A stretch of 64,000 nucleotides of DNA from contig CANKZQ010000001.1 in assembly GCA_947488345.1 (NCBI GenBank), positions 124,001 through 188,000 on the forward strand, in the 5' to 3' direction. Positions within the stretch are counted from its first letter, which is position 1; each line of letters starts with the position of its first letter. Positions 27,481-34,796 of this stretch are shown here, piece by piece. The position numbers and the translations under genes are program-made. The notes under the pieces were generated by a model. That model made no database searches, was not told the DNA's origin, and worked only from the letters and a program-made list of their open reading frames with translations. The stretch comes from an uncultured Flavobacteriaceae bacterium (lineage in GTDB: Bacteria; Bacteroidota; Bacteroidia; Flavobacteriales; Flavobacteriaceae).

Positions 27481-28814
27481 GGCGCAACGAGTTCGTGCTT
27501 CTCATAGGGTGTTTTAGAGATATAGTTCTTAGGTAACTGCTTTTTTAAATCACGCATAAAACGATGGTAATCTACAGTAATGGTATGCCGCGGCGTATTT
27601 ATTTGTTTATAATGAGGGTGTGTTACTTCACGTTGGCATAACTGAGTAATATTCTTTGGACGTTTCCATGTGCCTTTAATGGCTCTAGCAGCCAACTTAC
27701 TCTGCAATTCGGCACCTGGCCAAATGCAACCTAAGGGTTGAAACATACCAATGAAAAAGAGATTCTCGTAGCTTTCGTGGAACATCTTTAAATAGAGTGG
27801 TACGTTACTTTCACTATAATCGATAAAGTCTTTGTTGAAAAAAGGGTGCGCTAAGATAAACCCAGTGCATGCCACAATAACATCAAAGTCTTCAGACATA
27901 CCATTTTTAAAGTGAACAGTATTACCGTCAAAACGGTCGATGTCTACATAAGGTTTTACCTTACCATGTCGAATTTTATATAACAATTCACTATTGAGGG
28001 TTGGATGCGTTGCCCCAAATGGATCGGTCGCTTTTTGCAAGCCATATTTTTCGTTCGAACCGATTAAAAAAGAAATCAAGGCTTCTGACAAATACCGTCG
28101 AATACCGACCGGTAACCAATGCAGTCTTGCCCCCATCACATCGGTAGGCAAACCCATGGCAAATTTAGGTACAATGCGATAGCCACGACGCCAGCTAATA
28201 GCAGTTTTGGCACTTACCCGACTGGTTTCTACCGCTACGTCACAGGCAGAATTACCTCCGCCAATCACGAGAACCCGTTTGTCTTTAAAAGGTGCTGCTT
28301 TTTTAAACTGATGTGAATGCAACAACTCACCGGTGAACTCTCCTTTGTATTTTGGATAACGAGGTAACCAATGATGGCCATTGCTCACGACGAGATCAGT
28401 AAAAATTTCTTTCCGTTGTTCACCATTATGTTCAAGCGTGACTTCCCATTGTTGATTATTGATATGCTCACAATGTATCACGAGTGTTTCAAACTGAATA
28501 TGCTCATATAAACGAAAATGCTTTGTGTACGCCTGAAAATAGCGACGTAATTCGTCATGCGATGGGTAGTCGGCTACCTCACTGTCGAAATCATCGAAGG
28601 TAAAATCTTCGTATTGTGATAAGCTTTTAGAACTGATAATATGTGTGGTTTCAAACACACTAGAGTGGCTTTCATCTTCGCTATAAATCCAATTACCTCC
28701 TACTTGGTTATTTCTATCGAAGGCCACTGCATCAATACCTTCGTCTAAGAGGTTTTTGAGGGCCGTGATCCCTGAAGGACCCGCCCCTATTGCACATACT
28801 CGTTTTTTGGTCAT
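27477..28814 (-). CDS. Flavin-containing monooxygenase
   Basis: FAD/NADPH-dependent monooxygenase of about 445 residues. Seen: FAD-binding GAGPSG after MTKKRVCAI, the FMO fingerprint FTGELLHSHQFK, a second Rossmann motif VIGGGNSACDVA for NADPH, and the ACTGF segment. ATG 28814 is preferred; ATG 28865 lies too close to the predicted minus-strand start region. It points away from the redox cluster and shares with it the palindrome at 28883-28895, so it is probably under the same MarR control. The likely substrate is a small N- or S-containing compound. Confidence 0.9.
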   Translation of the reverse strand: MTKKRVCAIGAGPSGITALKNLLDEGIDAVAFDRNNQVGGNWIYSEDESHSSVFETTHIISSKSLSQYEDFTFDDFDSEVADYPSHDELRRYFQAYTKHFRLYEHIQFETLVIHCEHINNQQWEVTLEHNGEQRKEIFTDLVVSNGHHWLPRYPKYKGEFTGELLHSHQFKKAAPFKDKRVLVIGGGNSACDVAVETSRVSAKTAISWRRGYRIVPKFAMGLPTDVMGARLHWLPVGIRRYLSEALISFLIGSNEKYGLQKATDPFGATHPTLNSELLYKIRHGKVKPYVDIDRFDGNTVHFKNGMSEDFDVIVACTGFILAHPFFNKDFIDYSESNVPLYLKMFHESYENLFFIGMFQPLGCIWPGAELQSKLAARAIKGTWKRPKNITQLCQREVTHPHYKQINTPRHTITVDYHRFMRDLKKQLPKNYISKTPYEKHELVAP

Positions 28815-28882
28815 CTTCAAATATATAAAATTTGACACTTCTGCATCAAATTGAATATTTTTCATCAAAATATTTTTATTAG

Positions 28883-28895
28883 TTAGGATTCCTTA
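28883..28895. promoter_or_regulatory. MarR-type operator, site 1
   Basis: TTAGGATTCCTTA, one mismatch in the right arm from the perfect palindrome at site 2. It ends 1 bp before the -7 box at 28897 and lies between the divergent monooxygenase and thioredoxin-like genes, where a bound repressor would block both. Confidence 0.65.
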
Positions 28896-28896
28896 C

Positions 28897-28904
28897 TATA
28901 TTTG
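28897..28904 (+). promoter_or_regulatory. Promoter -7 box of the thioredoxin-like gene
   Basis: TATATTTG, an exact TANNTTTG match, 36 bp before the ATG at 28941. The expected -33 to -10 space is filled by the palindromic operator. Confidence 0.7.
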
Positions 28905-28940
28905 CTTCGCAATAATGCATAACATTTAAATTTATACACT

Positions 28941-29180
28941 ATGAGTACATCAATTTTTTATCACGCAGGATGCCCAGTTTGCATCAGTGCCGAGCATGAC
29001 ATTATCAATTTAATAGGACAGGAAAACGTAGAAATTGTTCATTTAGGAGAGCAAGCTTCACGTATTGCAGATGCCGAAAAAGCCGGCGTACAATCGGTAC
29101 CCGCCTTGGTTACACCTACAGGAAATGCACTACATATTAATTTTGGCGCTTCTATGGCGGATGTAAAAGCTTCTCTTTAA
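28941..29180 (+). CDS. Small thioredoxin-like protein with CPVC motif
   Basis: 79-residue protein with a compact thioredoxin/glutaredoxin-like fold. The redox motif CPVC sits at residues 11-14 in IFYHAGCPVCISAE, and the cis-proline region is QSVPALVT. It has no signal peptide and is shorter than classical thioredoxin. It is the first gene of the cluster ending with DUF2024 and MarR, all apparently under the TTAGGA-type operators. Probable thiol-disulfide or cofactor-reduction role. Confidence 0.85.
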   Translation: MSTSIFYHAGCPVCISAEHDIINLIGQENVEIVHLGEQASRIADAEKAGVQSVPALVTPTGNALHINFGASMADVKASL

Positions 29181-29189
29181 TTCGTAAAG

Positions 29190-29202
29190 TTAGGATTCCT
29201 AA
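29190..29202. promoter_or_regulatory. MarR-type operator, site 2 (perfect palindrome)
   Basis: TTAGGATTCCTAA: six-base arms TTAGGA and TCCTAA around a single T. It lies in the 42-bp gap between the thioredoxin-like gene and the secreted-protein gene, 20 bp before the next ATG. No TANNTTTG box follows, so it may block read-through or an unrecognised promoter. Confidence 0.7.
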
Positions 29203-29222
29203 TTTTATCAAAACTATATCAT

Positions 29223-29936
29223 ATGAAAACAATAATTATATCGACGGTGCTTCTTATAGCGATAAGCTGTTCAGCGCAAGAAAAATCTTATAACAATGAC
29301 AACTTTGTGATACAAAAAGCAGCGATTACGCATCATGCTGATTTAGGTGTCACTGTATGGCAAATAGAGGTAAAAGGTAGAGCCGGTAAAACAACGCCAA
29401 TACCTAAAGGACAATTAGATGGTGCACCCGTATTGGGCTATGTGTTTCCGACCTCCTTAGCAACCACTGACGTTGGTTTTAATAAAACCGAAGGTATTGT
29501 GGCCTTGGCTTTGACTTCACACCCCGACTTCGACGATACTCCTTTATGGGATGAAAATAACGACACCAATTATGCCAATGATGGTATTGTATGGCATCCA
29601 CATTGGGTAATATTAGTAGAAGACAAGCGAGTAAAAGGCGGTTTGTCGGTAAAACAATTTAAAAAAGCCGACAAAACTGTGGTCTTACCCCCTACCAATC
29701 CAGGAATGCCTATGTATATGGATTCTCCTGGGTATCCTGTGTTGACAATGTCTAATACCATTAAAGTAGTAGTACCCGATTATAGAATCAATCACAAAAC
29801 TGATTTTAGTTATGACGGCGTGACTGCATTTCTAAAAGTAAATACGAGCAATAGTGAGCTCCCCATGCTAGGTGTATACGAAGTATTTAGTGTAGCAAGT
29901 GGCGATTTATCATTACCATATACAATAAAAAAATAA
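29223..29936 (+). CDS. Secreted protein of unknown function, His/Asp-rich
   Basis: 237-residue exported protein; the signal peptide region ISCSAQ also fits a lipobox (Cys at position 16). I do not recognise the family. Possible metal-ligand clusters are THHAD near residue 37, SHPDFDD and WHPHWVIL near residue 120, followed by a proline-rich GMPMYMDSPGYPV. Neighbours encode a CPVC protein and DUF2024 and are spaced closely, so it probably belongs to a redox or detoxification operon. Function not assigned. Confidence 0.75.
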   Translation: MKTIIISTVLLIAISCSAQEKSYNNDNFVIQKAAITHHADLGVTVWQIEVKGRAGKTTPIPKGQLDGAPVLGYVFPTSLATTDVGFNKTEGIVALALTSHPDFDDTPLWDENNDTNYANDGIVWHPHWVILVEDKRVKGGLSVKQFKKADKTVVLPPTNPGMPMYMDSPGYPVLTMSNTIKVVVPDYRINHKTDFSYDGVTAFLKVNTSNSELPMLGVYEVFSVASGDLSLPYTIKK

Positions 29937-29938
29937 TT

Positions 29939-30202
29939 ATGAAAGTTTCAGTTTGGGATACCTATGTGCCACGAGAAGGCCAGAAAGCCATGCATTTTGA
30001 CATTTTAGTAGCGAGTGATACTATAGATACTGATGTTATATCTGGATACGGAAACGCCTATTTAGCCAAGAAACCATTTGCGACAGGTAATCTAACCAGT
30101 AACGAATGTCGTTTTTGCCATATGGAGCAAGCGCCTGATATGGTTGTAAAAGCCATCAAAGAAAGGGGTTACTATATTATTGAGATGGAAAATTGCCAAT
30201 AA
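29939..30202 (+). CDS. DUF2024 family protein
   Basis: 87-residue cytoplasmic protein of the DUF2024 family, recognised by the opening VSVWDTYVPREG, the segment MHFDILVAS, and CRFCHMEQA, a CX2CH motif likely to bind a metal. It starts 2 bp after the secreted-protein gene. It is followed by an intrinsic terminator at 30225, making it the last gene of this transcript. Confidence 0.87.
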   Translation: MKVSVWDTYVPREGQKAMHFDILVASDTIDTDVISGYGNAYLAKKPFATGNLTSNECRFCHMEQAPDMVVKAIKERGYYIIEMENCQ

Positions 30203-30207
30203 TTTAA

Positions 30208-30220
30208 TTAGGATGACTAA
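30208..30220. promoter_or_regulatory. MarR-type operator, site 3
   Basis: TTAGGATGACTAA: left arm as in sites 1 and 2, right arm GACTAA with two changes from TCCTAA. It overlaps the -7 box of the MarR gene promoter by 3 bp, as expected for negative autoregulation. Confidence 0.6.
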
Positions 30221-30225
30221 CTTTG
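30218..30225 (+). promoter_or_regulatory. Promoter -7 box of the MarR gene
   Basis: TAACTTTG, an exact TANNTTTG match, with a TTG at 30193-30195 (22-bp spacer). Transcription would begin inside the 5' arm of the terminator that follows, so transcripts from here would not form that hairpin. Confidence 0.6.
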
Positions 30226-30254
30226 CCTGTCGACCTATCTCGACAGGCTTTTTT
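30225..30254 (+). terminator. Rho-independent terminator of the DUF2024 operon
   Basis: Perfect 9-bp stem GCCTGTCGA/TCGACAGGC with a 6-base loop and six T residues. It ends 2 bp before the MarR start codon. Confidence 0.85.
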
Positions 30255-30256
30255 CT

Positions 30257-30862
30257 ATGCATAACAGTTTATTTAATCCAGAGAAGCAACAGCAAGACAC
30301 GACGAGTAAAGTCGTGGCTGGCTTAGAGCGTATTTCGGAAGCCTTTAAGGCGCTCTTGTGGGAAAAGGCAAAGACACTTGGTCTCAGTCCTATTCAAATA
30401 CGTATCTTATTGTTTGTGGCCTATCATAAAGAAGTCTTGTGTAATGTGAGTCATTTAGCCAATGAATTTAATATTACCAAACCTACAGTGAGTGATGCGG
30501 TACGAATACTTGATAAAAAGGAACTCATCATTAAAGATTTCTCTTCGAGTGATAGTCGAAGTTATACCATTTTACTTTCTACCAAAGGCAAAGACATGGT
30601 GGTTCAAACCGAGAATTTTGCCGACCCTTTGAAGAGGCAGTTCGAAGGCATGCCTTCGAAAGAACTCAATACCTTATTTGGGCATATTAGTAAGGTGATT
30701 TTTGGTTTACATCGCACAGGTATTTTATCGGTACAACGCACGTGTTATGGCTGTGTTTTTTATGACAAACAGCAAGGCAAAGACTATTGTAACCTATTAG
30801 ATACTTCCTTAGCTGCAAAAGATATTCGCTTAGACTGCCCAGAATTCGAATTAAAAGGTTAA
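30257..30862 (+). CDS. MarR-family regulator with C-terminal four-cysteine motif
   Basis: 201-residue winged-helix regulator. Residues about 20-150 are a MarR domain with LSPIQIRILLFVAYH, the recognition region FNITKPTVSDAVRIL and the wing DSRSYTILLSTKGKDM. The extra tail carries Cys163, Cys166, Cys178 and Cys194 (CX2CX11CX15C), which could bind Zn or an Fe-S cluster and act as a redox sensor. It probably binds the three TTAGGA palindromes nearby, including its own promoter. The next gene is a Crp/Fnr remnant 4 bp downstream. Confidence 0.9.
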   Translation: MHNSLFNPEKQQQDTTSKVVAGLERISEAFKALLWEKAKTLGLSPIQIRILLFVAYHKEVLCNVSHLANEFNITKPTVSDAVRILDKKELIIKDFSSSDSRSYTILLSTKGKDMVVQTENFADPLKRQFEGMPSKELNTLFGHISKVIFGLHRTGILSVQRTCYGCVFYDKQQGKDYCNLLDTSLAAKDIRLDCPEFELKG

Positions 30863-30866
30863 GTGT

Positions 30867-31223
30867 ATGAATCCTATCACCACCTATCTCGAAAATTATG
30901 GTTTAACATTGAGCGATCCTTGTAAGAAAGCTTTGATGAATTATACTATAAAACGTTTCGAAAAAGGGCAGTATTTTCTTACAGAAAAACAGAAAGCAAA
31001 GTATTTAGGATTTATTATTAAAGGAAAGATTATTCAATATTATAATATAGATGGTAAGCATGTGACACGTTGGGTTTCGCTGCAGCATAATTTTGTAGAA
31101 AAACGATCTTCACTATCCCAATCTCAAAGCCATTCTAAGGCATTACAACCCAAAGGCCTCGTTCCTATTACAAATACACGTGGATCTTATCTGACATTAA
31201 TTATTAAATTTGAGGTGCTCTAA
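30867..31223 (+). pseudogene. Truncated Crp/Fnr-family regulator remnant
   Basis: 118-residue reading frame matching the N-terminal cyclic-nucleotide-binding fold of Bacteroidota Crp regulators (about 190 residues when intact). Residues 1-75 are well conserved (GFIIKGKIIQYYNIDGKHVTRW). After that the match is weak and shortened, ending in FEVL where intact homologs continue to a helix-turn-helix. A TAA follows and several stops occur in the next 80 bp, so the DNA-binding half is lost. A small free-standing sensor domain remains possible. Confidence 0.6.
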
Positions 31224-31477
31224 TGAACAGTGGTAAGCAAATCAAATAAGCATCTCACTCAATAAATAGGAAAAGTCTTCTAACGAAACAGGGAAAAAAC
31301 CCTTGCTTGACATTGTTTTTTGATTTAACTTGTAAAATTATAGATAGAAGAAAAAATAAAACAACGCATAGTAGGGTATATCATGCATACCCTTCGATGT
31401 ACGCATCATACACAGAACGGTTTAAAACATTTTAGATCCTGCGTCGTTTTATATGCATAGCTGACTTATTAAAAATT
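31224..31477. other. 254-bp intergenic stretch with inverted repeats
   Basis: No credible gene. It holds decayed sequence after the Crp remnant, the 97-bp inverted-repeat element at 31356-31452 and an inner 7-bp dyad (31373-31379 with 31387-31393). No TANNTTTG box was found before the lipoprotein gene at 31478. Confidence 0.6.
31356..31452. repeat. Small element bounded by 13-bp inverted repeats
   Basis: Arms ATAAAACAACGCA (31356-31368) and the complement of ATAAAACGACGCA (31440-31452) differ at one position. They enclose 71 bp that contain a further AGGGTAT/ATACCCT dyad. The form recalls a MITE-like or structured RNA element, but no second copy was seen in the window. Confidence 0.35.
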
Positions 31478-32761
31478 ATGAGACTTAAAAAGTTATTTTT
31501 TTACGCATCGTTCGTTCTTGTTATAATGGGTTGCTCTAATGACTCTATGACTGATGGCGAACCATTTTCAGGTCCGTATTTCACATTGAATATTGCAAGT
31601 GATTTCAATACAAGTCTATCTGATGAATGGGTCGTTATACAAGACAGCGATGGAATTATATTAGATTTCAGACCTTTCGAAGATGGAGTAACTTTAGTCT
31701 TTGAGAGTGAAACTCCAGAAGAAATTACAAATGAAATTATTATTACGTTTTTGAAATTTAATACGTTTGGTCAAGGCAATAAAAATTATTCTATTAACTC
31801 ATATGCCGAAATCCCAAAAGGTAGTGTTTGGAATCTGAAACCTCTACAAGGTGTTAATTCAGACCGAGGAGAATTACTTACAAATGCTACTACTACGATT
31901 GAAAACCTTCCGGGCACTGGTTTTATTGGTTTTAGTGTATCTACCAAGAATGGAGGTCTTGGCGGTGGGGCTGGTTTTGTAAATAATACTTTTCAAGCTA
32001 ATTTTAACTTATGGGAAAATGATAAGAGACATTTATTCTCTATTATTGATACAAATAATGATAAGCGATTCATGTTTGTTGATGACTTTCCAAGTAACGG
32101 ATTGCTTACTCTTGATTATACCAATTTTAATGAATTCGATGAAAAAATAGAAGTCGAACCTTTTAACGTAGATGTAGACTATTCTCTTCAAATACAGGCT
32201 TTTGAAGAGAATCAAGAATTCGGTATTAACGAAGGATACTCGCTGCTTTCTATTTTGAGACGACCAGCTCAAATTGAGCTTCCTGAATTAGTCTATTTAG
32301 ACGCGTATAATGAATATATTACTTCATTTGATGTTTTTATGGAAGATTACGAATATAATTTTCGTCAAGTTGGCGGTAAACCAGACCGTATAAACGTTCT
32401 AGAGAATGCCGAGTTAAATGTAAATAATGAGGCCATCACTAGTTTTAGTTTTACTACTAATACTACATTTAATAGTAGAGAGAGTTTTTGGCAATCGAGT
32501 AGCGGTCAATTCAATGCTGGTCTCGTGAATACTTCTTGGAAAATTGAGTCCTCACAAAATACAAGCGTACCAGTTACATTACCCGATGAAATTTTACAAA
32601 GATATCCCGAACTCAATATAGAAGCGTTAGCATATTCTTATACCCGTTTGTATACCAGTTTTGATAATTATGAAGAGAGATTGGAGAAAAAATTCGTCTC
32701 TACCTCTCCAATTTACTGGGTAGGTTTTTCAGAAGAAAGCCTAACATTTAAAAAAAAATAG
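31478..32761 (+). CDS. Lipoprotein of unknown function (427 aa)
   Basis: Exported lipoprotein: hydrophobic signal followed by the lipobox VIMGCSND, with an acidic residue near the mature N-terminus. The rest is beta-rich, with repeated short strands and a Gly-rich GGLGGGAGFVNN near residue 160. The N-terminal half resembles a carboxypeptidase-like or carbohydrate-binding sandwich only vaguely, and I do not recognise a family. Long intergenic regions flank it on both sides, so it is probably transcribed alone. Confidence 0.75.
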   Translation: MRLKKLFFYASFVLVIMGCSNDSMTDGEPFSGPYFTLNIASDFNTSLSDEWVVIQDSDGIILDFRPFEDGVTLVFESETPEEITNEIIITFLKFNTFGQGNKNYSINSYAEIPKGSVWNLKPLQGVNSDRGELLTNATTTIENLPGTGFIGFSVSTKNGGLGGGAGFVNNTFQANFNLWENDKRHLFSIIDTNNDKRFMFVDDFPSNGLLTLDYTNFNEFDEKIEVEPFNVDVDYSLQIQAFEENQEFGINEGYSLLSILRRPAQIELPELVYLDAYNEYITSFDVFMEDYEYNFRQVGGKPDRINVLENAELNVNNEAITSFSFTTNTTFNSRESFWQSSSGQFNAGLVNTSWKIESSQNTSVPVTLPDEILQRYPELNIEALAYSYTRLYTSFDNYEERLEKKFVSTSPIYWVGFSEESLTFKKK

Positions 32762-32902
32762 CATGTATTTGTGATGTTGATTTATGGAAACCAAAGTGCC
32801 CATAAAACAAGCATTCTCATTACTTTTTAATCCTATTTTTTCGAATTCGAGTAATTAGGATTATTGGCATAATGTTTGATTCTTGGTACTAAAAATATTT
32901 AA

Positions 32903-33457
32903 ATGAGACAATTATTAATACTATGTATTCTTATTTCTTTTTCTTCTTGTATTCCTTTGAAAGTAGCACCAACTATTGAAGGTGAAGAAATAATGTTAGG
33001 TAAAAAATTTAAGAAAAATCTACCAAGAAATTACACCTTTATTTTTGAAGACCCTAAAGACGCCAATGAGTTCTATGATTTCATAAACATTAAATATGAT
33101 TTAAAAGATGAAAATGTGCAATGGAATGTCCCATTTTCTATCTCCGATCATAACTACTTTCTTTCGTTTCATGAAATTGAACGCTCAAACAAAACTGTAA
33201 ATCTAGTACCTATTGCGATTGATGCTAAAAGGGAATCTAATGGTAACGATGCTTTATTAAAAGAAGTACATGTATCACGTTCAGGAAAATGGTATGTGGG
33301 ATTAACCGTTTCAGACTCAAATATAAACGATTGCCTTGAGCCGAATTATAAAGGTCGTAGCCAAATATTAAAATATCTTCACGATTTAAAACAAGAATAC
33401 TTAACTACGAATAATTATCTTGAAGCGAGGTTGAAAGAACAACAAAAAAAACAATAA
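32903..33457 (+). CDS. Small lipoprotein of unknown function
   Basis: 184-residue protein with a signal peptide and lipobox-like SFSSCIPLK. The mature part has YTFIFEDPKDANEFYDFINIKY and a lysine/glutamine-rich C-terminal tail (LKEQQKKQ). No recognised domain. It stands alone between two larger gaps. Confidence 0.7.
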   Translation: MRQLLILCILISFSSCIPLKVAPTIEGEEIMLGKKFKKNLPRNYTFIFEDPKDANEFYDFINIKYDLKDENVQWNVPFSISDHNYFLSFHEIERSNKTVNLVPIAIDAKRESNGNDALLKEVHVSRSGKWYVGLTVSDSNINDCLEPNYKGRSQILKYLHDLKQEYLTTNNYLEARLKEQQKKQ

Positions 33458-33529
33458 TACTAAATTATTTACAACAACGGCTCTAATTCATTACTACGAA
33501 TAACCAACTGTAACAAAACTCCCATTTCT

Positions 33530-33551
33530 GCATCCTTAGTTAAAAGGATGC
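33530..33551 (+). promoter_or_regulatory. Hairpin abutting a start codon
   Basis: Perfect 8-bp inverted repeat GCATCCTT/AAGGATGC with a 6-base loop, ending 1 bp before the ATG at 33553. It would fold over the translation-initiation region of the alpha/beta hydrolase mRNA, or serve as a DNA operator. No T-run follows, so it is not a terminator. Confidence 0.45.
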
Positions 33552-33552
33552 T

Positions 33553-34596
33553 ATGTATAGAAAATTTACCTTACTTATAACATGCTTGGTGCTATTCAGC
33601 ACCCATGCTCAACACAGCACACAAGGCTTCGATTTTGACTTTGAAAAGGTCACCTTAAATGGCGTATTGACCTTTCCCAAAAATACCACACCCAAAGGTA
33701 TGGTGCTCTTGGTGCATGGCTCTGGGCGCACCAATGCCGTTGCCCAGCAATGGTATCTTGATGTGCGCAAAGCCATAAACAAGGCTGGTTACGCCACTTA
33801 TATCTGGGATAAAATGGGTTGTGGTCAAAGCGGTGGTATCTTTAACTATAACCAAACCGTATACAACAGTGCCTTCGAAGTAATTGCCGCCATTGAGCAG
33901 TTGAAACAGGCCAACATACCCGGGACTGAAACCATCGGTCTTTGGGGTGTGAGCCGTGCTGGATGGATCAACCCTATTGTGATTAATACCTATAAAAACA
34001 TTCAATTTTGGATCTCAGTGAGTGGCGTCGATGCTAAAGAAAATTTTCAATACTTATTTGAAGAAAATCTCAAGATCAACGGTACCCCAAAAGATTCTAT
34101 TGCCCTCTTAAGTAAAGAACTCAATACCAGTTATCGTATGACCCATGCTGGTGCTTCTTTTGAAGCGGTACTAAACGCAACTAAAAATTTAAGAAAGAAT
34201 GCCTTTTTAAAGCGATTCAACAATGGAAGAGCCTCTACCAAGCAACAGTTTGAAGCCTATCAACAGCAATTCATGAAAGAACGCTTAGATTCGATCACGG
34301 GGCTCCAAATAAATGTGGCCAACTTCGACAACATCTTGTCCAACGTGCGCTGCCCAGTATTGGCCATCTTTGGTGAAAAAGATACGCAGGTCGATTGGAA
34401 AAAAACGAAAAGACTGTACGAACAAACAATCGGTAAAAACACAAAATTAACTATGCAGTCCTTCCCCAATGCAAATCACAACCTGTTTCAATGCAAAACC
34501 GGTGGGTTTTATGAGTTTGAAGACCATAACTTAGCCTGGGAGCGACCTGAAGGTTATTTAGAAACCATTACGCAATGGTTACAGAAGTTAGAGTAA
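33553..34596 (+). CDS. Secreted alpha/beta hydrolase
   Basis: 347-residue exported hydrolase with a signal peptide ending THAQ. Oxyanion motif VLLVHGSGRTN, nucleophile elbow GVSRAG (Ser as catalytic residue), acid region FGEKDTQVDW and catalytic His in PNANHNLF. It resembles secreted dipeptidyl-peptidase-like or acyl esterases of Bacteroidota. The start is preceded by an unusual hairpin. Its codon use and G+C look somewhat richer than neighbours, though this was judged by eye only. Confidence 0.87.
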   Translation: MYRKFTLLITCLVLFSTHAQHSTQGFDFDFEKVTLNGVLTFPKNTTPKGMVLLVHGSGRTNAVAQQWYLDVRKAINKAGYATYIWDKMGCGQSGGIFNYNQTVYNSAFEVIAAIEQLKQANIPGTETIGLWGVSRAGWINPIVINTYKNIQFWISVSGVDAKENFQYLFEENLKINGTPKDSIALLSKELNTSYRMTHAGASFEAVLNATKNLRKNAFLKRFNNGRASTKQQFEAYQQQFMKERLDSITGLQINVANFDNILSNVRCPVLAIFGEKDTQVDWKKTKRLYEQTIGKNTKLTMQSFPNANHNLFQCKTGGFYEFEDHNLAWERPEGYLETITQWLQKLE

Positions 34597-34617
34597 ACTA
34601 TATGGTCAAGACCACCT

Positions 34618-34658
34618 ATCATAGACTCGGAAAAGAGAAGCATAGATATAGAAAAGTA
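34618..34658 (+). repeat. 41-bp regulatory repeat, copy 1 (21-bp direct repeat inside)
   Basis: Contains CATAGACTCGGAAAAG (34620-34635) and CATAGATATAGAAAAG (34641-34656), 21 bp apart. It is nearly identical (two mismatches) to copy 2 at 39091-39131. At the same distance downstream as in copy 2 there is CTCAAC (34675), here followed by ACTG instead of TTTG. It lies 139 bp upstream of the LytTR regulator gene. Confidence 0.7.
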
Positions 34659-34761
34659 GATATTGCTTTAGATGCTCAACACTGTATTTTAATGTAAGAA
34701 AACAAATTAAAAGAATACTTCGCCTTCTTCCCCGCATAACTTCTACGAAGAAATTATTTTT

Positions 34762-34769
34762 TACTTTTG
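34762..34769 (+). promoter_or_regulatory. Promoter -7 box of the membrane LytTR regulator gene
   Basis: TACTTTTG, an exact TANNTTTG match, 27 bp before the ATG at 34797. No TTG -33 element at the usual distance. Confidence 0.5.
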
Positions 34770-34796
34770 AATCTGAAAAAAAAAAGATTCTAATTG

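Noticed and set aside
32850-32862. TTAGGATTATTGG near the lipoprotein gene at 32903 as a further MarR site
   Set aside because: Only the left arm matches; the right arm has no relation to TCCTAA, and no TANNTTTG box lies beside it.
34602-34697. Small ORF of 31 residues across the regulatory repeat copy 1
   Set aside because: The related sequence at copy 2 has an in-frame stop and different frame context; the conservation is of DNA (promoter element) rather than protein.
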